Positions 43,177-50,029 of a stretch of DNA of 50,029 bases are shown here, one piece after another. The stretch spans positions 1-50,029 of the forward strand of contig CAMCHP010000015.1 of assembly GCA_945874695.1 (NCBI GenBank), in the 5' to 3' direction. How positions within the stretch are numbered: position 1 is the stretch's first letter; each line of letters starts with the position of its first letter. The translations under genes and the position numbers were made by a program. A model generated the notes under the pieces. That model was not told the origin of the DNA, ran no database searches, and saw only the letters and a program-made list of their open reading frames with translations. Source of the stretch: Chryseobacterium gleum (GTDB taxonomy: Bacteria; Bacteroidota; Bacteroidia; Flavobacteriales_D; Sanyastnellaceae).

Positions 43177-43557
43177 ATGGCTACAATTCTTGAAAATTTA
43201 AGTTCGGCGTTATTGATAACGCTGATCGTTATTCTGGCTTATATCCTATATAAGCGTTTACTCGGCGCATTGCAAAAAGACCGTTTGAGCGCAAAGTATT
43301 TTTCAATTGAAGCTTTTCACGTGGTAGGTGATCATCCGGCCGTTCAGGCCGAAATCACAATAAAAATGATGCAACCCGACCGAATTTCTATCAAATTAAA
43401 TCGTGATAATTCTAATTCAGTTGAACCTGTTTTTTCTAAAGATTTAGCGGTTGGAATTCATCGGCTTATTATAGATTTAGAGCCTTCGATTGAAGATGGT
43501 GCAAATCAGAAAATAGAGGTGCTTTCTTCGTCTCAAACCTGGGTTAAAAACCTTTAG
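43177..43557 (+). CDS. Small single-pass membrane protein, unknown
   Basis: A 126-residue protein with one N-terminal membrane helix (about 9-29, LSSALLITLIVILAYILYKRL) and a short beta-rich domain ('FHVVGDHPAVQAEITIKMMQPDRISIKL' split). No family recognised. It is five bases after the DUF493 gene and probably in one transcript with it. The Leu/Ile-rich helix followed by Lys-Arg suggests an N-out/C-in or simple anchor. A palindrome copy encodes H-P-A-V-Q-A-E in the soluble part. Confidence 0.55.
   Translation: MATILENLSSALLITLIVILAYILYKRLLGALQKDRLSAKYFSIEAFHVVGDHPAVQAEITIKMMQPDRISIKLNRDNSNSVEPVFSKDLAVGIHRLIIDLEPSIEDGANQKIEVLSSSQTWVKNL
43333..43354 (-). repeat. Dispersed palindrome copy
   Basis: CATCCGGCC, loop GTTCA, GGCCGAAA. 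Antisense in the small membrane-protein gene. Confidence 0.8.
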
Positions 43558-43619
43558 AACTGTGATTTTCGCTTAGAGATATTTATCAGTTTTCGCTACT
43601 GATTGTATCTCCCTGTTCT

Positions 43620-43644
43620 TCGATAAAAAAAATATTTTTATCGA
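43620..43644. repeat. AT-rich inverted repeat in the 263-base gap
   Basis: TCGATAAAAA (43620-43629), 5-base spacer, TTTTTATCGA (43635-43644). It could be a terminator for the DUF493 pair (but no T run follows) or an operator for the next gene. The rest of the gap 43558-43820 is AT-rich and holds no gene. Confidence 0.5.
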
Positions 43645-43780
43645 TCAATAAAATAAATGCTTCGACCTGTTACTGTTTCGTGTGAATGTTTATTGGTCAA
43701 CTCAACCAATCTTCGACATGTTTTTCCTTGATTTTAACGAAGATTTCGATTAAAAAGAACTGATAATTGTTTGACAATTG

Positions 43781-43788
43781 TAACTTTG
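43781..43788 (+). promoter_or_regulatory. -7 box before the coiled-coil/basic protein gene
   Basis: TAACTTTG, 32 bases before ATG 43821. Fits TAnnTTTG; no -33 box at standard spacing (a TTTG at 43770 is too close). Confidence 0.45.
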
Positions 43789-43820
43789 TGTCATTCGAGT
43801 AGGACCGAATACAAAAGACT

Positions 43821-44447
43821 ATGGGGAAAAATGATTTAGTAGAAGTCTTGCTTTCAAAGCAAGAAATGGATGACTTGCGCAATGGTTACGAGCGTGAATA
43901 TGTGGATTTGAAAATTCGACTTGACCATATCAGCTCTGTGCTGAAGCGGTTAGGGAGTGATGTTTCAAGTGTTCATGATCGCCGACCATTGCCTTCAACA
44001 CCGAAAGCACGATTAGATCGTGCCTACGATTACGACGAAGAGGATGGAAAGCAAAAACGTCGTCGACGTAAAAAGCGCGGACCAAAATCGGTTTGGGGTA
44101 ATTTTATCTTACGCCGTTTGCGTCAGGCTGATCGCCCGATTAGCTATGCAGAGATGATTCGCGACGCGATGGTTTTGCACAACTTACCAGAATCAAAACG
44201 AAAAAATGCCCGTGCGAGCATTCTGAATAGTTCTTTCAGACTGCGTGCTATTCACGGTCGTATTGACACTGTAGGAGAAGATGGCAAGAAAGAGAAATAT
44301 TTGGTACTTTCTAAGTGGATCGACGAAAACGGTCGATTGATTGCTCCGTATGATGAGCGCTACCGTGAAATGTTGATCAATGAAGGTAAATTATCTGACG
44401 AAATCGCTCCAGACATCATGGATGGCGGTGATACCGTTGAAGATTGA
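43821..44447 (+). CDS. Coiled-coil plus basic patch plus winged-helix-like protein, unknown
   Basis: A 208-residue cytoplasmic protein. Residues about 5-50 are a coiled coil. An acidic/basic linker 'YDEEDGKQKRRRRKKRGPKS' (about 73-93) resembles an AT-hook-like DNA-contact patch. Residues about 94-175 ('GNFILRRLRQADRPISYAEMIRDAMVLHNLP', 'RASILNSSFRLRAIHGRIDTVG', 'EKYLVLSKWID' in pieces) fit a helix-helix-helix-wing layout like HARE-HTH or related winged helices. An acidic tail ends it. Probably a DNA-binding, chromatin-like or regulatory protein; this is inference. It has its own promoter and a strong bidirectional terminator. Confidence 0.6.
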   Translation: MGKNDLVEVLLSKQEMDDLRNGYEREYVDLKIRLDHISSVLKRLGSDVSSVHDRRPLPSTPKARLDRAYDYDEEDGKQKRRRRKKRGPKSVWGNFILRRLRQADRPISYAEMIRDAMVLHNLPESKRKNARASILNSSFRLRAIHGRIDTVGEDGKKEKYLVLSKWIDENGRLIAPYDERYREMLINEGKLSDEIAPDIMDGGDTVED

Positions 44448-44474
44448 TTAATCGGCATTCAAGTATTGAAGCAT

Positions 44475-44506
44475 AAAAAAGGGACTCTAAATGAGTCCCT
44501 TTTTTT
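44475..44506. terminator. Bidirectional intrinsic terminator
   Basis: Stem GGGACTC / GAGTCCC (44481-44487 and 44493-44499), 5-base loop TAAAT, A6 before and T7 after, so it works on both strands. It serves the plus-strand gene ending at 44447 and the minus-strand pruA ending at 44520. Confidence 0.9.
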
Positions 44507-44519
44507 ATGCCTTCATGGT

Positions 44520-46148
44520 TCACCCTAGGAAAGGGTAGCGGTAGTCTTTGGGCGTGACAAACGTCTCCTTGATTGTTCGTGCTGAGACCCAACGCAAGAG
44601 ATTCATGGGGGCACCTGCTTTGTCGTTCGTGCCTGAAGCACGAGCCCCACCGAAGGGCTGCTGACCGACCACAGCTCCTGTTGGCTTGTCGTTGATGTAG
44701 AAATTCCCTGCGGCATTCTCCAATAACTTTGCCGCTCGCTCGATCGCGTAACGGTCGCGCGCGAAAATTGCCCCAGTTAATGCATACTCACTTGTTTCAT
44801 CAACCAATTTCAAGGTCGATTCAAAGTCATGCTCAGGGTAAACATAAATGGTGAGAACTGGACCAAAAATCTCCTCGCACATGGTGCGTGACTTAGGCTG
44901 TTTTGTTAGCACGACAGTTGGTTCGATGAAATATCCAATTGAGTCGTCACAGTTTCCTCCAATAATAACCTCTGCGTCTGAACTTGCCTTAACAGCGTCG
45001 ATGTATCCCGCAATTTTGTCAAAAGCCCTTCGATCGATGACGGCATTAATGAAATTACCAAAATCAGCAGGGCTGCCCATTTTAAAACTCTTGAGGTCAG
45101 CTTCTAAATACTCACGGACATCATTCCACAAGTTTGATGGGATGTAAGCACGGCTCGCAGCTGAACACTTTTGTCCTTGAAACTCAAAAGCACCACGCGA
45201 TAGGGCTGTCGCAACTTCTTTCGCATCGGCCGACGCATGGGCTACAACGAAGTCTTTGCCGCCTGTTTCTCCAACAATGCGCGGGAAAGAACGGTATTTA
45301 TCGATGTTATTTCCGATGGTTTTCCAGAGGTTTCTGAAAACACCTGTAGAACCTGTGAAGTGCAATCCAGCAAATTCACGATGCTCGAAAATGATATCAC
45401 CGGCAGTTGGTCCGTCAACCGTGATCATGTTGATTACGCCATCAGGCAAACCAGCAGCATGTAAAAGTTCCATGATCACTTGGGCGCTGTATACCTGGCT
45501 TTCTGCGGGCTTCCAAATCACTACGTTGCCCATCATCGCAGGCGCTGCCGGTAAATTAGCGGCGATACTGGTAAAGTTGAAAGGCGTAACAGCAAAAACG
45601 AAACCTTCCAACGCACGGTATTCAAGGCGATTCCATATTCCAGCAGCTGAATCGGGTTGCACTTGGTAAATTTCTTGCATGAAGTAGGCATTCCAACGAA
45701 AGAAATCGATGAGTTCGCATGCCGCATCAATCTCTGCTTGGAAACAATTTTTTGACTGCGCCAGCATCGTTGCTGCGTTCATCCGCGCCCGAAAGGGGCC
45801 AGCGAGTAGCTCTGCTGCGCGTAAGAAAATACTCGCCCGTTGCTCCCATGCTAAGCCTGCCCATGCCGAGCGTACCGATAAAGCGGCATCAATTGCAGCG
45901 TGAACATGACTCGAATCTCCATAATTGAAGTGCCCGAGTACCTTACGGTACTCATGTGGAGGTGACATGGGGCGTTTATCGGCAGTGCGCACTGCTTGGC
46001 CGTTAATGTACATCGGAATGTCGACGGCTTCTTGGTTGTACAGTTCGTTGTATGCGCGCTGCAATGCTTCGCGCTCCGGTGAACCTGGTTTATAAGCTAA
46101 CACAGGCTCATTGACCGGATAAGGTATTTGAAAAACTCCTTTCGGCAT
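44520..46148 (-). CDS. pruA: 1-pyrroline-5-carboxylate dehydrogenase (L-glutamate gamma-semialdehyde dehydrogenase)
   Basis: Proline/arginine catabolism: oxidises glutamate semialdehyde to glutamate with NAD. It has 542 residues, the stand-alone eukaryotic/Bacteroidota-type length. 'NEPVLAYKPGSPER', 'ALRRVLGHFNYG'-like N-terminus (here EYRKVLGHFNYG), 'AVTPFNFTSIAANL', 'FTGSTGVFRNLWK', catalytic Glu in 'VGETGGKDFV' (near 295), catalytic Cys in 'FQGQKCSAASRAY' (near 326), 'EEIFGPVLTIYVY', and 'QQPFGGARASGTNDKAG'. No putA/prodh gene is visible. It ends just after the bidirectional terminator. Confidence 0.96.
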   Translation of the reverse strand: MPKGVFQIPYPVNEPVLAYKPGSPEREALQRAYNELYNQEAVDIPMYINGQAVRTADKRPMSPPHEYRKVLGHFNYGDSSHVHAAIDAALSVRSAWAGLAWEQRASIFLRAAELLAGPFRARMNAATMLAQSKNCFQAEIDAACELIDFFRWNAYFMQEIYQVQPDSAAGIWNRLEYRALEGFVFAVTPFNFTSIAANLPAAPAMMGNVVIWKPAESQVYSAQVIMELLHAAGLPDGVINMITVDGPTAGDIIFEHREFAGLHFTGSTGVFRNLWKTIGNNIDKYRSFPRIVGETGGKDFVVAHASADAKEVATALSRGAFEFQGQKCSAASRAYIPSNLWNDVREYLEADLKSFKMGSPADFGNFINAVIDRRAFDKIAGYIDAVKASSDAEVIIGGNCDDSIGYFIEPTVVLTKQPKSRTMCEEIFGPVLTIYVYPEHDFESTLKLVDETSEYALTGAIFARDRYAIERAAKLLENAAGNFYINDKPTGAVVGQQPFGGARASGTNDKAGAPMNLLRWVSARTIKETFVTPKDYRYPFLG

Positions 46149-46164
46149 GATTTATAAATTTTGA

Positions 46165-46180
46165 CAAATGTACAAAGCTA
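46165..46180 (-). promoter_or_regulatory. Overlapping -7 boxes of pruA
   Basis: Two adjacent consensus boxes on the minus strand, TAGCTTTG (46180-46173) and TACATTTG (46172-46165), 16-25 bases before ATG 46148. No clear -33 box. Confidence 0.45.
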
Positions 46181-46247
46181 TACGATCTTACTTGGTGACC
46201 ATTGTAACCTTCAGGCAGCTCCAGGCGTAAAAGAATACGGTCATGTG

Positions 46248-46261
46248 TCAGACTTGTCTGA
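46248..46261. promoter_or_regulatory. Hyphenated palindrome in the divergent gap
   Basis: TCAGAC-TT-GTCTGA in the 166-base gap between pruA and the PD40 protein gene. It is a possible operator; no other copy was noticed in the window. Confidence 0.4.
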
Positions 46262-46314
46262 TATTTGTACCGCAATGTCGTGAAACGAAGCAGAAATGCC
46301 TAACTTTCACTAAG

Positions 46315-49300
46315 TTGAAGAAAACAACAACTGTTTTGGTCTCTACACCCCGAGTTAACATACTTGCGTATGCCACAATAGTGGTGGTATTCACGTTAAG
46401 CTTCCTGCACAAAGCAGTGGCACAAGGCTCCAAAGATGGAGGCGATGACCTTGCTGTTCGAGCTGCGGAACTTTTTGAGCTGGAGCAGTTTGCGGCGGCT
46501 TATCCGCTTTACAGCCAACTGGTCAGTTTAAAGCCCAATGACCCCGATTATAATTTTCGTTTCGGAGCGACAAGCTTGTATGCCAGTGTTCCCAAAGAAA
46601 CGGCGATAAAACACTTGACTTTTGCGATAAAAAAGGGGTGCACTGATAACAGGGTTCACTTTTATCTCGGTAAAGCCTATCACTTAAATTACGACTTTAC
46701 CAAAGCGTCAGCTTCCTATAAAACCTACCTCGAAAGGCTCGGACCAAAAGATAAAAAGCCACTTCCTGCAGCTACCAACTTGCGCATGTGCGGCCAAGGA
46801 GAGCGCCTGCTGACGAACATTCGCGACGTTGTTGTGCTTGAGAAAACGCAAGCGACCGCCGACGATTTTTTCCGCTATTACAACCTCGAAGAAATCGGTG
46901 GTCGTGTACTTCGCACGCCTGACGAACTGCTTTCTAAGTATGATCAGAAAATGGGCTTGGTGAGCATCATTCACTACCCTGGAAATGCCATAACGATTTA
47001 CTTCACGAGCTACGGTAAAGATGGGAAAACGGGTAAAGACCTTTACCGCGCTGATTTGCTCGCGGGCGGTTCCTTTTCAACACCTGAGCGCTTACCTGAT
47101 GTCATCAATACGCCCGAAGACGAAGACTTCGCCTTCATGCATCCCGATGGTAAAACCTTTTATTTCGCATCGCGCGGACATAACAGCATGGGGGGGTACG
47201 ATATTTTTAAAAGCACGTATGATCGCAATACAGGTTCTTTCAGCCAACCTGTAAACCTCGATTTTGCTGTTAATACACCTGATGACGATTTATTTTATGT
47301 GGTTGATTCATTGGGTCAAGCAGCATACTTCGCTTCAAGCAGAAACAGTGGACAAGGCGAACTGAACGTCTATAAAGTCTTAGTTAAAAGTTTGCCCGTT
47401 AATTTGATGTTCATTGCCGGGGCCTATAAACCAGATGCGCCGGGTGTTGATGTCCGAGCGAGTATTGTTATCTCCGACGAGCTCACAGGCAAACCGATTC
47501 TTGAGACTACGGCTGACGCAACTGCCAACGGTTACTTGCTCGAGCTGCCAAAACCAGGGAAGTACAAAATAGAGGTTCATCCGAAAGGAGGTGCCGTTCG
47601 GCACAGTGGCGTTTTCACGGTTCCTGTTTATGACCAATCGGTTGCATTGGCTCAAGAGCTGCGAATCGTCAATGAAAATGGTGTAGAAAAACTCATCATC
47701 ACCAATCGGTTTGAAGAACCGCTTGATATGAACCTGGCCGAATTGGCGTCAGATGCATTGCGGCGACGTGCAGGTTTGGATGTGAATGCTACGGCAGATC
47801 GTTTGAAAGCAGCTGAACAGCAACCTGAAGAAGAGGGCACGCTGCGTGAAGCTATTAAAAAGGAGGACTTGTTGGTGCTAGCTGGATTTGACCGTTCGGT
47901 TGAATTGTCAACGGTACTTGAAGAAATTAATCAATTGGCTGAAGAACAAGCGCGCATTGAAACGCGTGCGAAAGAACATGCAGCGAGGCTCGTCGATGAA
48001 GCCATCCGTTCGCAGGCAGCTGCAGCAAAAAGCATGAAAGCGGCTGAAGCTGTGATGCAAGGCGTGAACAAGGATGACAAGGTGCGCTATGTCGCAGCCT
48101 TAACCGAATACAATAAGCTAATCACTGAAGCGCAAGAACAACAGCGTGTCGCAGATAACGCATTTGCTACCGCCAAGCGGTTACATGGTAATGAGGTGCA
48201 GTTGAAAGCAGCTGCATCCCGCCGTCAGGCGGAAAACTCCCAACTGCAAGTTGATTTGGCCAATGGCGAATTGGAAGCGGCTTTGAGCGTGCTATCAGCG
48301 CACTATCAAGAAAAAACCATGGGACCTCAAATCTTTCTCCCCGCAGTGAGCGAGGTCGATTTGGAAATGACTGAGAAAATCCGGGCTACTGAAGCAACTA
48401 AAAAACGCATCGATGTGCTTGATGAAGAGCGTGCAGCAGCACTTACGCGCCGCAAACAAGTTCAGCGCGAACTCGATGTTGCCACTAAGAAGAATTCGCA
48501 AACACAGTTACAACTTGAATTAGAGCGCATTGATGAAGAAGTAAATGCGCTCGACAATGAACTGGCTGATCGTCAGCAGATGCTTTTAAAACTTAATGCG
48601 GATCAGCAAGACTTGCTGGCTCAAAAACAAATTTTAGAAGGTGCCGTTGGAGAGCAAGTTGTTGGTGACTACGCACCCTATGATCAGCAACAAGCAGCGA
48701 TGTTGGCTGCAGAGCTTGAAGCGTCACGGCAACGTTTGGCCTTATTACAAATTGACGATAGCGAAACTTTAGCATTACTTGATTCTGAAGCTGAACGCCG
48801 CAGAGTTGATGTATCATTGTTGCCAACACTCAGCGCGAAGGCCGTTGCGCTAGACCTAGAGCTGAAGCCAATTGCGGGCCTTCGGACAGATTACACCGCG
48901 GCTCTTGCTGGCCTCTCAGAGCGGGGCATTTCGGTTGATGCTCAGGCTGACGCACTCCGAAGCATTGAGTTGAAGAGGGTTGATGAGCAGATTCGCTTCT
49001 TGCAAACAGTTGATCTGAAGTCTTTGTCGCCTGATGAAGTAACCTGGCGTGAACGTGAATTGGGCAATGCGCTCGCGTACCGAAGTGAGTTGCAAAACGA
49101 GGTAGCAGTGCCTCAACTTACCACGATTGAACCTAAGTTGGCAGAGCAAATTATACGTGAGCGTTATTTGAGCGCAACATCAACTGAAGCTGCTGCATCA
49201 GCACAAGCGGGAGATTTGGCTCAATGGCAGCAAAAGTCGGCGCAGATCAATGCGACGCAAGCACAAATTGACGCCGACCTGCAAGCTATAGAGAATGCTA

Positions 49301-50029
49301 TTATTGCGAGTGATGACGCTGCAGAAGTTGAGACGCTCGTCAAAGATCGCAACCAATTGCTCCAACTTCAAGCCTATTTGGCAACCGAAACTTCGCTGCA
49401 AGACCTTCAGGTTGCCTGGGAGAATGACCAACGAGCGATTCTCGAGGAAGATGCCAACTTCAAATTAAAAACGGAGCAACAAATCGAATTGACCGAAGCG
49501 TACATCAGCGCTTTGGAACAAGTTATGGAGCGTTATGACCGCACAAATCAAGCGGATCAAGCAGAACTCAACAGGGTGAATGAGCAACTGGGCATGGCTA
49601 AGGCAAAACTAGCCAATTACCAAAGCGATTTGGCGCTCAGTCTATCGGTGAGTGAACCCAATTCGGTGGCTTCATCTGGGGTTAATTCAACACCGAGCAT
49701 TCAGAGCATCTCGAACGTGGATGTGCAATCACGTTCTACAGGTGAACTTGAAAAGGAATTGGCTGAATTGACCCAAATTATTGATGATCCGAACCGTGAA
49801 AGCGACCGTGACCTCGCCCAAGCACGCATGACAAGCATTGATCTTGAATTGAACACAAGAACCCAAAATGAATGGGTTGAAGTTGAGCGTGGATTGGCAA
49901 CGATTAGTGTTTTTGAGCTTTCGGCCTTACGGCCGGATGAAGTCGCAGGCTTTAAAACACTTGTAACTGAACTTCGCGGTGATGAGGCATTTCAAAAGGC
50001 ACAACAAACCGTTGAGCAAGGCGATGTTG
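46315..50029 (+). CDS. Giant TPR/PD40/coiled-coil exported protein, 3' end outside window
   Basis: Exported protein with 1238 visible codons. TTG 46315 gives an N-terminus of Lys-Lys-Thr then a hydrophobic signal (ILAYATIVVVFTLSFLHKAVAQ); an in-frame ATG at 46243 is possible but would add 24 Cys-rich residues over the palindrome at 46248. Order: TPR-like helices (about 45-135), PD40/WD40-like blades ('FMHPDGKTFYFASRGHNSMGGYDIF', 'VVDSLGQAAYFASSRNSGQGELNVY' in pieces; about 270-365), a carboxypeptidase-regulatory-like beta domain (about 380-430), then over 700 residues of Glu/Gln/Ala-rich coiled coil with two palindrome copies. Bacteroidota use similar TPR-PD40 proteins near the T9SS/gliding and peptidoglycan layer; an OmpA domain may follow beyond the window. 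Role unknown. Confidence 0.75.
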   Translation, partial: MKKTTTVLVSTPRVNILAYATIVVVFTLSFLHKAVAQGSKDGGDDLAVRAAELFELEQFAAAYPLYSQLVSLKPNDPDYNFRFGATSLYASVPKETAIKHLTFAIKKGCTDNRVHFYLGKAYHLNYDFTKASASYKTYLERLGPKDKKPLPAATNLRMCGQGERLLTNIRDVVVLEKTQATADDFFRYYNLEEIGGRVLRTPDELLSKYDQKMGLVSIIHYPGNAITIYFTSYGKDGKTGKDLYRADLLAGGSFSTPERLPDVINTPEDEDFAFMHPDGKTFYFASRGHNSMGGYDIFKSTYDRNTGSFSQPVNLDFAVNTPDDDLFYVVDSLGQAAYFASSRNSGQGELNVYKVLVKSLPVNLMFIAGAYKPDAPGVDVRASIVISDELTGKPILETTADATANGYLLELPKPGKYKIEVHPKGGAVRHSGVFTVPVYDQSVALAQELRIVNENGVEKLIITNRFEEPLDMNLAELASDALRRRAGLDVNATADRLKAAEQQPEEEGTLREAIKKEDLLVLAGFDRSVELSTVLEEINQLAEEQARIETRAKEHAARLVDEAIRSQAAAAKSMKAAEAVMQGVNKDDKVRYVAALTEYNKLITEAQEQQRVADNAFATAKRLHGNEVQLKAAASRRQAENSQLQVDLANGELEAALSVLSAHYQEKTMGPQIFLPAVSEVDLEMTEKIRATEATKKRIDVLDEERAAALTRRKQVQRELDVATKKNSQTQLQLELERIDEEVNALDNELADRQQMLLKLNADQQDLLAQKQILEGAVGEQVVGDYAPYDQQQAAMLAAELEASRQRLALLQIDDSETLALLDSEAERRRVDVSLLPTLSAKAVALDLELKPIAGLRTDYTAALAGLSERGISVDAQADALRSIELKRVDEQIRFLQTVDLKSLSPDEVTWRERELGNALAYRSELQNEVAVPQLTTIEPKLAEQIIRERYLSATSTEAAASAQAGDLAQWQQKSAQINATQAQIDADLQAIENAIIASDDAAEVETLVKDRNQLLQLQAYLATETSLQDLQVAWENDQRAILEEDANFKLKTEQQIELTEAYISALEQVMERYDRTNQADQAELNRVNEQLGMAKAKLANYQSDLALSLSVSEPNSVASSGVNSTPSIQSISNVDVQSRSTGELEKELAELTQIIDDPNRESDRDLAQARMTSIDLELNTRTQNEWVEVERGLATISVFELSALRPDEVAGFKTLVTELRGDEAFQKAQQTVEQGDV
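48215..48235 (-). repeat. Dispersed palindrome copy
   Basis: CATCCCGCC, loop GTCA, GGCGGAAA. First stem pair changed to C/G on both arms. Antisense in the coiled-coil gene, encoding S-R-R-Q-A-E. Confidence 0.7.
49919..49939 (+). repeat. Dispersed palindrome copy
   Basis: TTTCGGCC, loop TTAC, GGCCGGATG. Sense in the coiled-coil gene, in the same frame as the malP copy, but with TTA in place of TAA, so it reads S-A-L-R-P-D. Confidence 0.8.

Noticed and set aside
45779-45800. CATCCGCGCCCGAAAGGGGC in pruA as another palindrome copy
   Set aside because: The arms do not pair properly and the A-run flank is missing.

Overview
The window is chromosomal DNA of a member of the phylum Bacteroidota, most likely a marine or freshwater relative of the order Flavobacteriales. 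This is inferred from paired SusC/SusD proteins, type IX secretion C-terminal domains, Bacteroidota promoter boxes (TAnnTTTG or TAnnTTCG) instead of sigma70 boxes, almost no Shine-Dalgarno sites, and families common in this phylum (DUF4476, PIN-PhoH, DUF2723-like). I found no rRNA, tRNA, CRISPR array, transposase, phage or integron, and no gene-free stretch longer than 300 bases.

Layout. Bases 1-2540 hold the 5' part of acetyl-CoA synthetase (minus strand) and two small plus-strand genes. Bases 2541-21018 form a starch/maltodextrin locus. On the minus strand are susC, susD, a DUF5004-like lipoprotein, a SusE-like protein, a GH13 lipoprotein, a second GH13 amylase carrying a type IX sorting domain, and an NrtR-family Nudix/winged-helix regulator. 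Divergent on the plus strand is a tight six-gene run: pfkA, gap, a BadF-family sugar kinase, an MgsA-like gene, beta-phosphoglucomutase and GH65 maltose phosphorylase. Together these would bind and cut starch at the surface, import maltodextrin, phosphorolyse maltose, and feed glucose 6-phosphate into glycolysis. Three matching 17-bp inverted repeats (AGTGTW-N5-WACACT) lie between the promoter boxes, or between the -33 and -7 positions, of exactly three operons: susC, the secreted amylase and pfkA. They are probably operators of the locus regulator.

Bases 21040-25761 carry a dockerin-tailed secreted protein, PIN-PhoH, rimM, rpsP (with a UUCG-loop terminator between rpsP and rimM) and an HD phosphohydrolase. 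Bases 25805-37663 carry a polysaccharide flippase, a DUF4476 protein, aroC, an outer-membrane barrel candidate, hutI, a secreted trypsin-like protease, rmuC, a beta-helix protein with a dockerin-like tail, and a DUF6884-like protein. Bases 37788-44447 carry an NlpE-like lipoprotein, a DJ-1/PfpI protein, an aldehyde dehydrogenase, an overlapping trio (periplasmic protein, ECF sigma factor, anti-sigma-like membrane protein), DUF493, a small membrane protein and a coiled-coil/basic/winged-helix candidate. Bases 44520-50029 carry pruA and the first 1238 codons of a giant TPR/PD40/coiled-coil protein.

The most unusual signal is not a gene. A 20-23 bp palindromic element (left arm TTTCGNCC, short loop, right arm GGNCGGATG) occurs at least 13 times, plus two degenerate copies. 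It lies in both orientations and almost always inside reading frames. The stem bases change in compensating pairs while the outer flanks stay fixed. One copy supplies the stop codon of maltose phosphorylase, and two copies 17.6 kb apart are identical over 22 bp. A second notable point is that the MgsA-like protein lacks the residues aligned with catalytic Asp71, His98 and Asp101 of the E. coli enzyme.
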